A stretch of DNA of 39,303 bases from positions 1 through 39,303 of the forward strand of contig JAEUSK010000283.1 in assembly GCA_016787925.1 (NCBI GenBank), in the 5' to 3' direction. Source of the DNA: a bacterium. GTDB lineage: Bacteria > CLD3 > SB21. Numbering within the stretch: position 1 is the stretch's first letter; every line of letters begins with the position of its first letter. The notes under the pieces are model-generated. The model was not told the DNA's origin. It saw nothing but the letters and a program-made list of their open reading frames with translations, and searched no databases. This document shows, piece after piece, positions 9,949-17,767 of the stretch. The position numbers and the translations under genes were made by a program.

Positions 9949-10007
9949 GAAGTTCTCCTTTAATTTTTTGTAATTCTACCCGCAAAATCTCACTGCACGG
10001 CCAAATT

Positions 10008-11333
10008 CTATTTGCCAATAATAAACCGGTGAATGCCGCGTGCTGCAGCCTTGCCTTCTGCGGCCGCATTGACAACCTCTTTGCCGCCATTAGCTGCGTC
10101 ACCTGCAGCAAAATATTTCTTGTTTTTTGTCTGAAACATTTTATTGACTCGAATCCTCCCGCTATCGTCTAATTCCAATCCCGGTATGTGGCTGAAAAAA
10201 TCAACGTGTTTTGCCTGGCCCGTTGCCTTTATAACCATGTCGCAGTTTTCTACAAACTCAGTTCCTTTGATGGCTTCTATTTTCCCGCGTCTTGTTCGAG
10301 TTCGAATAAATTTGATACTTTCCACTTTAGTTTTTCCGATTATCTTGACAGGGGCAACATTGAACAAGCTTTTTACTCCAACTTTTTTTGCAAGCTCGTA
10401 CTCAAAATCATACGCCTTCATTTCTTCTTTGGAACGGCGATAGGCAAGAATTACTTTATCGGCCCCCATACGTGCCGATTCCGAAGCCGCATCCATGGCA
10501 GTGTTACCGCCACCGAGTACGATGACCTTGTTTCCGACGTGCACCCGATGTTGTGTCAATCTCAATTTTTCGATAAATTCCGTTGCGCCAACGCAGTTTC
10601 GCAAATTTTCACCAGAAATCTTTATTTCAGAAGTCTCACCAAGTCCAATTCCGATAAATATTGCGTCGTATTTTATTTCAAGCTTTTCAATATCTCTTTT
10701 GGATACTATTGGCGAACGGTATTTGACCGAAAATTCAAACTGCTCTTGAAGATATTTTATTTCATCCAGCGCCTCTTTATTCGTTATTTTATATGGTGCA
10801 ACTCCGTACAAAGTCAATCCGGACGGTTTTTCTTTGGCTTCGAATATATCAACCTCATAGCCCAGCATACGCAATTCACACGCGCAGGAAATCCCTGCCG
10901 GCCCGGCGCCGATCACTGCAACTTTCTTTCCGTTGGGTTTACCTGTAATGAATAATTTTTTATTTTGAATAATAGCTTGGGTCGTGGCAAAGCTTTGCAG
11001 GCGGCCGATTTCTATCGGTTTAATATGTTGATGATTGTAAACGCAAGCGCCTTCACACAGAACTTCCGTCGGGCAAACCTGCCCGCAGGCATGGCCGAGA
11101 TAGTTTGCGTCATAAATAGTTTTTGCCGCTCCGATGGTATTTCCGGAATGAATCTGGCGAATGAACAGCGGGATATCTATGCCGGTTGGGCATGCCTGAA
11201 TACAAGGCGCGTCATAGCAAAAGAGACAACGCGAGCTTTCGTAGTACGCCTGTGTTTCGTTCAGGAAGGGTTTGATTTGGGAAAAATTGCGATCAAATTC
11301 TTTTTTGGACGAAGGCCTTTGGAATTCCGACAT
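10008..11333 (-). CDS. preT: Dihydropyrimidine dehydrogenase subunit PreT (FAD/NAD(P) oxidoreductase)
   Basis: Electron-input subunit of bacterial dihydropyrimidine dehydrogenase; 441 residues. The N-terminal Fe-S domain has Cys36/39/44/48 (CLFCYDAPCIQACP) and Cys83/87/93/97 (CGQVCPTEVLCEGAC). The FAD dinucleotide fold follows with VAVIGAGPAGISCA at about 138-151, then the NAD(P) fold with VIVLGGGNTAMDAA. The C-terminal motif FAAGDAANGG closes the FAD site. The architecture matches glutamate-synthase small-subunit-like reductases, but the neighbouring preA and ring-opening enzymes fix the role. AGGA lies 8 nt before the ATG; the gene starts 21 nt after the beta-ureidopropionase stop. Confidence 0.93.
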   Translation of the reverse strand: MSEFQRPSSKKEFDRNFSQIKPFLNETQAYYESSRCLFCYDAPCIQACPTGIDIPLFIRQIHSGNTIGAAKTIYDANYLGHACGQVCPTEVLCEGACVYNHQHIKPIEIGRLQSFATTQAIIQNKKLFITGKPNGKKVAVIGAGPAGISCACELRMLGYEVDIFEAKEKPSGLTLYGVAPYKITNKEALDEIKYLQEQFEFSVKYRSPIVSKRDIEKLEIKYDAIFIGIGLGETSEIKISGENLRNCVGATEFIEKLRLTQHRVHVGNKVIVLGGGNTAMDAASESARMGADKVILAYRRSKEEMKAYDFEYELAKKVGVKSLFNVAPVKIIGKTKVESIKFIRTRTRRGKIEAIKGTEFVENCDMVIKATGQAKHVDFFSHIPGLELDDSGRIRVNKMFQTKNKKYFAAGDAANGGKEVVNAAAEGKAAARGIHRFIIGK

Positions 11334-11354
11334 AGAGTTTTCCTTTGTTTATTA

Positions 11355-12221
11355 TTAAAGCTCCACCAACTTCCCGTATGTCTCCGGACGGCGATCTCTG
11401 AAAAACTGCCAGGTAGCCCGCACTTCATCAATCATGTCGAGGTTAAAATCGGCAACAAGTAATTCGTCCTTATCCCCGGACGCTTCGGCAAATATCTGTC
11501 CGCGGGGATCAACGAAATAGGATGTTCCGTAAAACTTACCCAGATTCCACGGTTTCTCGGTTCCGACGCGATTGATGCAGCCCATAAAATAGCCATTTGC
11601 AACTGCATGCGCGGGCTGCTCTAATTTCCAAAGGTATTGCGACAGACCCGCAACGGTTGCGGATGGATTGTAGACAATTTCAGCGCCGTTCAATCCAAGA
11701 ATTCGTGCCCCGTCGGGAAAATGACGGTCGTAGCAGATATAAACGGCTATCTTGGCGTACTTGGTTTGAAATACAGGATAACCGAGATTACCGGGTTTAA
11801 AAAAGAATTTTTCCCAAAACCCAGAGGTATGCGGAATGTGATTTTTTCTATATTTGCCCAAATACGTACCATCGGCGTCTATCACCGCGGCAGTATTGTA
11901 CAAAACGCCCGGCTGTTCTTTTTCATAAACAGGAACAACCATAGCCATGTTATATTTTTTTGCATACGATTGCATTAGTTCCACCGTCGGGCCTGGAACG
12001 GATTCAGCAGATTCATACCACGATTTGTCCTGTCCTGGACAAAAATAAGGTGTGTTAAAAATTTCCTGTAAGCAAAGAATCTGAACGCCTTTCTTTCCTG
12101 CGTCTTCAATATACGGGATATGTTTTTGTACCATCGCATCGACAATTTCACGAATGGTACCTTCTCCCTCAGTTTTCGGTAGGCTCATTTGAATGAGTCC
12201 TGATTTGATCATGCGGGGCAT
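11355..12221 (-). CDS. Beta-ureidopropionase (nitrilase-superfamily N-carbamoyl-beta-alanine amidohydrolase)
   Basis: Third step of reductive pyrimidine breakdown: N-carbamoyl-beta-alanine (or the methyl analogue) to beta-alanine (or beta-aminoisobutyrate), CO2 and ammonia. It is 288 residues, with the nitrilase catalytic triad Glu53 (LQEIFN), Lys126 (YRKNHIPH) and Cys163 (YICYDRHFPDG). By sequence alone N-carbamoylputrescine amidase is a close alternative. Location between dihydropyrimidinase and preTA makes beta-ureidopropionase the better call. GGAG lies 5 nt before the ATG. The upstream neighbour on the same strand is a transposase, so its link to the upper operon may be interrupted. Confidence 0.88.
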   Translation of the reverse strand: MPRMIKSGLIQMSLPKTEGEGTIREIVDAMVQKHIPYIEDAGKKGVQILCLQEIFNTPYFCPGQDKSWYESAESVPGPTVELMQSYAKKYNMAMVVPVYEKEQPGVLYNTAAVIDADGTYLGKYRKNHIPHTSGFWEKFFFKPGNLGYPVFQTKYAKIAVYICYDRHFPDGARILGLNGAEIVYNPSATVAGLSQYLWKLEQPAHAVANGYFMGCINRVGTEKPWNLGKFYGTSYFVDPRGQIFAEASGDKDELLVADFNLDMIDEVRATWQFFRDRRPETYGKLVEL

Positions 12222-12299
12222 GGTGTCTCCTTGTGACAGTTGGTTCCCCCGGGATGGGGGCTAGTTAATTACCAAAACGTTTGTCTATATCTTTTTTGG

Positions 12300-12332
12300 A
12301 TTTCCAACGCACTTTTGAAGTGCGTTGGAAAT
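12300..12332. repeat. REP-like hairpin downstream of the RAYT gene
   Basis: Perfect 15-bp stem: ATTTCCAACGCACTT (12300-12314), loop TTG, AAGTGCGTTGGAAAT (12318-12332). It sits 17 nt beyond the transposase stop. The ten stem pairs next to the loop are identical to those of the hairpin at 12943-12975. Such palindromes are typical substrates or end structures of RAYT transposases. Confidence 0.85.
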
Positions 12333-12349
12333 AAATTGAAAATAAACTG

Positions 12350-12925
12350 TTACTCATCAAACAAATACTTTTCCAATAATTTCTTATCCTTAACCGATTG
12401 AGTATCATTCACAAAGGCAATGTAGTCGTTGGCGGTTTTAAAAAAGGACTCAACAAATTCTTTGTCGATAAGCAGTCCCGCGCGCTTGTTAATCCATTCA
12501 AGATAATTAGAAAATTCCCATTTTTCCAAATCACTAACTAATTTTGCTTGCAGTGGGTTTCTGTGAATGTATCTACACAAATGAACCAGGTAATCATCAT
12601 CAGCAACGTGAATAGATTTGAAAGGACTTTCGAACAGTGTCCCGGTTCGATTGTACATTTTGTTAAACGCTTTCGAATAGCTGTTGAAGACGGCTTGTAC
12701 AAAGGTGCCGATTGTTACTTCTGAATTTTGACGCAACAAAAAATGATAATGATTCGGCATAAAACAGTACGCTATAACAGTTACATGAAATTCATCAAGG
12801 TATTCTCGTACGCGACGCAAAAGAAATCTGTAATTTTCTTTGCTACGGAATATCTTTCCTCGATTACAGCCCCGGTTGTATACATGATAGTAGGAGCCTT
12901 TTTCAAAATTGATTTTTCTTTTCAT
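12350..12925 (-). CDS. REP-associated tyrosine transposase (RAYT, Y1/HUH family)
   Basis: A 191-residue IS200-like single-strand transposase. Start taken as ATG 12925; an upstream TTG at 12973 lies inside the flanking hairpin and is unlikely. The HUH metal motif is in MPNHYHFLL (His59, His61) and the nucleophile is probably Tyr83 in VFNSYSKAFN. The typical RAYT motif YNRTGTLFESPFKS and RYIHRNPLQAKLV are also present. It resembles domesticated RAYTs that act on REP palindromes rather than a self-spreading IS. The gene appears intact and lies between dihydropyrimidinase and beta-ureidopropionase in the same direction as the operon. Confidence 0.93.
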   Translation of the reverse strand: MKRKINFEKGSYYHVYNRGCNRGKIFRSKENYRFLLRRVREYLDEFHVTVIAYCFMPNHYHFLLRQNSEVTIGTFVQAVFNSYSKAFNKMYNRTGTLFESPFKSIHVADDDYLVHLCRYIHRNPLQAKLVSDLEKWEFSNYLEWINKRAGLLIDKEFVESFFKTANDYIAFVNDTQSVKDKKLLEKYLFDE

Positions 12926-12942
12926 TAAACTTTTATTTGCTT

Positions 12943-12975
12943 CTTTGCAACGCACTTTAAAAGTGCGTTGCAAAG
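12943..12975. repeat. REP-like hairpin upstream of the RAYT gene
   Basis: Perfect 15-bp stem: CTTTGCAACGCACTT (12943-12957), loop TAA, AAGTGCGTTGCAAAG (12961-12975). It lies 18 nt before the transposase ATG. Relative to the downstream hairpin, two outer positions differ and both partners have changed, so pairing is kept. Confidence 0.85.
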
Positions 12976-12991
12976 GAAGCGGTGCAAACCT

Positions 12992-14374
12992 TTAAACCGC
13001 CGATGACGACCTTCCGCGCTTGATGAATTTACCATACCCTTTTTCGATCATTGCTTTTCCGTTGTCAATTGCCACTTTCCCTCTCAGTATGACTGTCTTA
13101 CATTTCCCTGTAACCTGCCAGCCCTCATAGGCGGAATAATCGCAACGATGATGATGCGTTTTCGCAGAAAGAGTATGTTTTTCATTCGGGTCAAATATCA
13201 CAATATCTGCATCCGAGCCGATGCCGATGGATCCTTTTTTTGGAAACATGCCGAATACTTTAGCCGCATTAGTGGAAGTCACTTCCACGTATTTATTCAA
13301 GCTGATTTTTCCTTTGTGTACGCCTTCGGAATACAGCAATTCCATTCGGTGTTCCAGTCCGGGATGCCCGTTCGGAATTTTGGAAAAATCATTTTCACCC
13401 ATTTTCTTTTGTTCCCAGTTGAAAGGGCAGTGATCCGTTCCGACAATATTGACAATGCCCTGATTGAGTCCTGCCCACAATGATTCCTGATCTTTTTTCT
13501 CGCGCAGCGGCGGACTCATCACCCATTTGGCCGATTCAAAACCCTTGTCATACAGCGAAGCATCAAGCAGAAGGTATTGAACACACGTTTCAACAAAAAC
13601 TTTCTGATTTCGTTTGGCCGCATCGCGAACCTGATTGAGTGCGCCTTCGCAGGTAAGATGAACAATATACGATGTCACGCCCGTGTGGTAAGCCATGTCG
13701 ACAAATCGTCCGGAGGCTTCCGATTCGGTGATTTCAGGCTGTGAAAGATAGTGATACAGCGGAGAAAGTTTGTTTTCCGAACGATGCTTGGCAACAAGGA
13801 AATCGATCATGTCACCGTTGGTCGCATGCACCGTCACCATGCCGCCTTGCTTTCGAACTTCGTTCATCAAACCAACCATCTGGCGATCGTCGATCATTAA
13901 TGCGCCTTTATAAGCCATGAACGTCTTAAAAGACGTAATGCCTTCCTTTTCGATCATTTCTTTAATTTCATTTTTCGTGTTGTCATTAAAGTCCGTCACA
14001 GCCATGTGAAATGAATAGTCGCCGAGCGCGTTACCGTTCGAGCGTCCTTGCCACGCCTCTAGCGCCGAATGCAGCGACTTACCCTGCGTCTGTAAAATAA
14101 AATCAATGACTGTGGTGGTTCCGCCGAATAACGCAGCGCGCGTTCCTGTTTCATAATTATCGCTGGAATATGTTCCCATAAATGGCATGTCGAGATGCAC
14201 ATGAGGATCAATACCGCCCGGGAAAACAAGTTTCCCCCCGGCGTCAATAACCTGATCGGCTTTCATATTCAAGTTTTTCCCAATTGCCGAAATGGTTTCG
14301 CCTTCAACAAAAATATCGGCAACGTGATCATCTGATACGGTGATCACCCGTCCGTTTTTGATAAGTAATGACAT
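12992..14374 (-). CDS. hydA: Dihydropyrimidinase (D-hydantoinase family)
   Basis: Opens the ring of dihydrouracil or dihydrothymine to the N-carbamoyl-beta-amino acid. It is a 460-residue cyclic amidohydrolase with the two-metal site visible: His58/His60 (DPHVHLD), carboxylated Lys150 (TSFKTFMAYKG), His183 (VHATNGD), His239 (IVHLTCEGA) and Asp314 (GTDHCPFNW). The frame extends 62 codons upstream to 14560, but GGAGGAC directly before ATG 14374 and the family N-terminus (MSLLIKNGRVIT) settle the start. It follows the NCS1 carrier; downstream lies the RAYT element and then the next pathway enzyme. Confidence 0.95.
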   Translation of the reverse strand: MSLLIKNGRVITVSDDHVADIFVEGETISAIGKNLNMKADQVIDAGGKLVFPGGIDPHVHLDMPFMGTYSSDNYETGTRAALFGGTTTVIDFILQTQGKSLHSALEAWQGRSNGNALGDYSFHMAVTDFNDNTKNEIKEMIEKEGITSFKTFMAYKGALMIDDRQMVGLMNEVRKQGGMVTVHATNGDMIDFLVAKHRSENKLSPLYHYLSQPEITESEASGRFVDMAYHTGVTSYIVHLTCEGALNQVRDAAKRNQKVFVETCVQYLLLDASLYDKGFESAKWVMSPPLREKKDQESLWAGLNQGIVNIVGTDHCPFNWEQKKMGENDFSKIPNGHPGLEHRMELLYSEGVHKGKISLNKYVEVTSTNAAKVFGMFPKKGSIGIGSDADIVIFDPNEKHTLSAKTHHHRCDYSAYEGWQVTGKCKTVILRGKVAIDNGKAMIEKGYGKFIKRGRSSSAV

Positions 14375-14414
14375 TGCGTCCTCCAATCTTGAAAAAATCA
14401 ATTGCCAATAAGAC

Positions 14415-14482
14415 CCGGAGACACTAAGGCTCACGAAGAGAACCAAAAAGTGTCTGTGCGTGGTGTCTTCGAGACTTTGTGA
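14415..14482. repeat. Candidate dispersed intergenic repeat (GACAC/CACGAAG type)
   Basis: The gap between the NCS1 carrier and dihydropyrimidinase holds an imperfect inverted repeat made of GACACTAAGGCTCACGAAGA-like and GTGTCTTCGAGACTTTGTG-like arms. I recall similar CACGAAG/TTCGTGT sequences as dispersed intergenic repeats in other bacterial genomes. It looks non-coding despite being in frame with the upstream extension of the dihydropyrimidinase frame. Confidence 0.4.
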
Positions 14483-14490
14483 AAAATGGG

Positions 14491-16212
14491 TTACTGTTTT
14501 ATTTTCGACTTCATCAATAAATAATAGATTCCTCCGGAAACCAAAACTCCGGTGAACCATGATAAATGGTAAAATATTTCCAGCGCTGGAATCCAGTAAC
14601 CGATGAGCGCTGATAAAACGCCTGCGGCTAAAGCGACCATTGCGAAAGGATTGAAATTCCTGCCGCCATAGGCATACTCGCTATCGATCTTGTACAAAGC
14701 AGCCAAATTCAAAGAGGTTTTTTTTATTAAGTAATAATCGCAAACCAAAATCCCTAAAACAGGCCCTAGTGCCCCGCTGACGAATATTAATATGCTGCTA
14801 ATTTCATTGAGCAGCCACCACGGGCAAATAATAATGCCGATAAAACCCGTGATAACGCCGCCTCCGAAAAAGCTGATTTTTTTTGGAGATAGATTTGAGA
14901 ATGCATTTGCCGGCGCAATGACATTGGCCGCAATATTGGTTGTCAATGTTGCCATGATCATAAATATTTGGGAAACAATGACGAGAGTAGGGCTCTCCAG
15001 TTTGGCTAACAAAGAGACCGGATCCCACGGCGCATCGTCAGCGATCAAGATATCTTTGAAATTAATTACCGTAGCGCATGTAACGAATATGCCGACAAAC
15101 GAATACAAAACCATAGCCCCGGGCAATCCTAAAAATTGACCGGCTACCTGGTCTTTTTGTCTGGACGCATAACGCGTGATGTCTGAGATGCTCAACGACA
15201 TGGTCGCCCAGAAACCTACCATGGCCGTTAGCCAGAGAATGTAACTTAAAAAACTTGGGCTGCCGTCTGTTAGTTTCGTTATGCTCACATTCACAATACT
15301 GGATTTAATGGTTTCACCGGTGCGGAATTGTACCACCACAGGTTTTTTGCCGGCTGCCAACGATCCTTTGTCGATTTCCGGATCTTCGGGAAGTTGAAAT
15401 TTATTCAAAATAGGAATCCAGCCCAACGCCTTTCGAGAGCCATCATTGAGTGGAACAGAAACTTGAAATTCGGCAGCTTTATTACTGCCGTCGGGATTCA
15501 GCAGCGGATTTAATTGTAGCATGATGGCGCCATTGATCTCATGCATTACTACTGACGGTTTTCCAAGTTGTTCGCCCTGGTCGAGCACAATACCAAAGCC
15601 GCCCGCTTTATTTGCGCTCCACGCGATAAGAACAACGCCGATAATAATTAAAATGGGCGCGGATAAATTTTCCAGCCACTTAATACTTTCAGTGCCCTTC
15701 CAGATGAAGTACATATTAACCAGCCAGAACAAACCGAAACATACAAACTTTCCAATGCTTAATTCCGGAGTACCATCACTGCCGGTCAGAGAATTCCAGA
15801 TTGCATAAAATGCCAAACCGCCGATCCACGTCTGCACGCCAAACCATCCGCAAGCTACAACGGCTCTTAAAATGGAGACGAGGTGAATTCCGGTAATGCC
15901 GAAAGACGCTCGTCCGAACACGGGAAAGGGAATTCCATATTTTACGCCCACGTGTCCGTTCAACACCATAGGAATAGTGACCAGAATATTCGCTAAGCCG
16001 ATGATAATGAGTGAGGCTTGCCAACTCAATCCTGACTTGATCATGTACGACGCTAAAATATATGTCGGTATGCAAACGGCCATCCCAACCCACAAAGCGG
16101 CCAGGCTCCACATGTTCCACGTTCTTTTGTTTTTTGGAACCGGCGCCAGATCGGCGCTATACAGAGGGGAAGACGAAAGGTCTTCTGCTAATTCAATGAT
16201 TTCTGAGTTCAT
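14491..16212 (-). CDS. NCS1-family nucleobase/hydantoin:cation symporter with extra periplasmic domain
   Basis: A 573-residue inner-membrane carrier. The N-terminal half shows NCS1 landmarks: WNMWSLAALWVGMAVCIPTY (TM1), GIPFPVFGRASFGI and RAVVACGWFGVQTWIGG (TM3). TM6 begins near residue 322 and includes MSLSISDITRYAS. Between TM5 (ends near 201) and TM6 lies a hydrophilic stretch of about 120 residues (about 202-321), where hydantoin carriers such as Mhp1 (about 490 residues) have a short loop; topology puts it outside. The likely cargo is uracil, thymine, a dihydropyrimidine or hydantoin, given the neighbouring genes. No strong Shine-Dalgarno before the ATG. Confidence 0.9.
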   Translation of the reverse strand: MNSEIIELAEDLSSSPLYSADLAPVPKNKRTWNMWSLAALWVGMAVCIPTYILASYMIKSGLSWQASLIIIGLANILVTIPMVLNGHVGVKYGIPFPVFGRASFGITGIHLVSILRAVVACGWFGVQTWIGGLAFYAIWNSLTGSDGTPELSIGKFVCFGLFWLVNMYFIWKGTESIKWLENLSAPILIIIGVVLIAWSANKAGGFGIVLDQGEQLGKPSVVMHEINGAIMLQLNPLLNPDGSNKAAEFQVSVPLNDGSRKALGWIPILNKFQLPEDPEIDKGSLAAGKKPVVVQFRTGETIKSSIVNVSITKLTDGSPSFLSYILWLTAMVGFWATMSLSISDITRYASRQKDQVAGQFLGLPGAMVLYSFVGIFVTCATVINFKDILIADDAPWDPVSLLAKLESPTLVIVSQIFMIMATLTTNIAANVIAPANAFSNLSPKKISFFGGGVITGFIGIIICPWWLLNEISSILIFVSGALGPVLGILVCDYYLIKKTSLNLAALYKIDSEYAYGGRNFNPFAMVALAAGVLSALIGYWIPALEIFYHLSWFTGVLVSGGIYYLLMKSKIKQ

Positions 16213-16289
16213 GCGTTTTCTGGTGTATCTGTAATGTTAACAGAAAATTCATTTCCGTCAACCACTCTAGTTTACACGGATAAAACATT

Positions 16290-16321
16290 CTGCGCGAATC
16301 CGCGAAATTTGCGGGGGATAA
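16290..16321. repeat. Candidate dispersed repeat with CCGCGAAATTTGCGG hairpin
   Basis: In the aminotransferase-NCS1 gap the sequence TGCGCGAATCCGCGAAATTT followed by GCGGGGGAT forms a small CCGC/GCGG stem. It resembles intergenic ATCCGCGAAATT-type repeats I recall from other genomes, but only one copy is visible here. Confidence 0.3.
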
Positions 16322-16335
16322 ACTTATTGATCGCT

Positions 16336-17673
16336 TTAGTGGCAATATTCATCTGCAACCGAAATGGCCGTGGAAATAATATCCAGTCCCTCGTCAATTT
16401 GTTCTTTAGTCACGCAGAGCGGAGGCGCAGTGAATATCCAATTCCAGCGAACGAAAGTGAACATGCCGAGTTCTGAGATCTTTGCTGCAACTTTGTTCAT
16501 CACTTCCATTTCATCCGGTTTTGCGTTCCACGGCGCCATGGGTTCTTTGGTGTCGCGGTTTTTTACGAGTTCGATACAGCCGAGCAGGCCGGTATTGCGA
16601 TAATCACCGATGGAAGGATGTTTTTTCTTTAATTCGTCAACACGGCTTTCGATATAGCGCCCCATATTCGCCGCATTTTCAATTAGATTTTCTTCTTCAT
16701 AAATTTCTAGACATGCTAATGCGGCTGCGCAAGCTACCGCATGGGCGGAATAGGTCAATCCAAGCGGCAGCGGTTTGTCATCAAAATTTTTGGCAATTTC
16801 TTCCTTAACCATAATGCCGCCGAGCGGAATATATCCGCACGTAAGTCCTTTCGCCATGCACACGATGTCGGGTTCAATTCCGTGATGCTCGATCGCAAAC
16901 ATCTTTCCCGTTCTTCCGAAACCGCTCATCACTTCATCGTCAATCCACAAAATACCGTACCGATCGCAGATCGATTTTAATTTCTTAATATAGCCAGGAG
17001 GATATTTGATACAACCGGAGGAACCGGATTCGCCTTCGAATAAGAGCGCGGCAACATTTTGCGGGCCCTCGTACTTGATCACGCGTTCAACATGAGCGGC
17101 TGCGCGATCGGAGCATTCCTCGAGCGTTTTACTTCCCCAGGGACATCGGTAAAAATAAGGATTTTCAACATGAACAAAATTCGGCGCAGCCTGGCTGTCC
17201 ACCGCCAATCGCCGGGGATCGCCTCCGGCTGAAAACGCGCCGTAACTTGCTCCGTGAAACGATTGGTATTGCGTGATGATTTTATGGCGGCCTGTGTAAA
17301 TGCGAGCTAACTTAACCGCGTTTTCTACCGCCTCGGCGCCGCCCAGCGTAAAAAAAGTTTTGTTCAGATTGCCCGGGCTGATTTCAGATAATTTTTTTCC
17401 AAGGTCGCCGCGAACTTTCGTGATCATTCCCGGATAAACATAACTCACTTCATTCATCTGTTTCGTCACCGCTTCAGTTACTTTCGGGTGTCCGTGGCCA
17501 ATATTGACATTCATCAGCTGAGAGGAAAAATCAAGATAACGTTTTCCACCGCGGGCGTAGAGATAAACGCCTTTTGCTTTTTCGATGTTAATGGGGTTCA
17601 ATCCGCTTTGTTTCGACCATGAAAAAAGCGTGTGATTTATATTATTCTGCAGAATTTGCTGTGGATCAATCAT
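16336..17673 (-). CDS. Class III PLP aminotransferase, probable beta-alanine/beta-aminoisobutyrate:pyruvate transaminase
   Basis: A 445-residue fold-type I class III aminotransferase. PLP-binding features are GGAEAVENAVKLAR (about 111-124), FHGASYGAFSAGG, the Asp246 motif in WIDDEVMSGFGRTGK, and Schiff-base Lys275 in CMAKGLTCGYIPLGG. In this cluster it would convert beta-alanine to malonate semialdehyde, or beta-aminoisobutyrate to methylmalonate semialdehyde, the substrates of the adjacent MmsA. Taurine:pyruvate aminotransferase is a sequence-similar alternative, so substrate is inferred from context. The gene starts 94 nt after mmsA; no clear Shine-Dalgarno. Confidence 0.87.
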   Translation of the reverse strand: MIDPQQILQNNINHTLFSWSKQSGLNPINIEKAKGVYLYARGGKRYLDFSSQLMNVNIGHGHPKVTEAVTKQMNEVSYVYPGMITKVRGDLGKKLSEISPGNLNKTFFTLGGAEAVENAVKLARIYTGRHKIITQYQSFHGASYGAFSAGGDPRRLAVDSQAAPNFVHVENPYFYRCPWGSKTLEECSDRAAAHVERVIKYEGPQNVAALLFEGESGSSGCIKYPPGYIKKLKSICDRYGILWIDDEVMSGFGRTGKMFAIEHHGIEPDIVCMAKGLTCGYIPLGGIMVKEEIAKNFDDKPLPLGLTYSAHAVACAAALACLEIYEEENLIENAANMGRYIESRVDELKKKHPSIGDYRNTGLLGCIELVKNRDTKEPMAPWNAKPDEMEVMNKVAAKISELGMFTFVRWNWIFTAPPLCVTKEQIDEGLDIISTAISVADEYCH

Positions 17674-17767
17674 AGTTTGAATCGTTAAATGAGAAATTCA
17701 TGAATAATAAAAAAATAATGACAGATTAGTTAAATCAAAAATCGTCAATCTGCAATCTTACAATGTT

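Noticed and set aside
10188-10955. A 255-codon open frame antisense to preT
   Set aside because: Phe/Cys/Ser-rich antisense product with no recognisable motif, opposite a gene with intact Fe-S, FAD and NAD(P) motifs.
12240-12262. CCCCC-GGGAT-GGGGG stem before beta-ureidopropionase as a terminator or regulator
   Set aside because: Only five pairs, no T-run and no supporting context.
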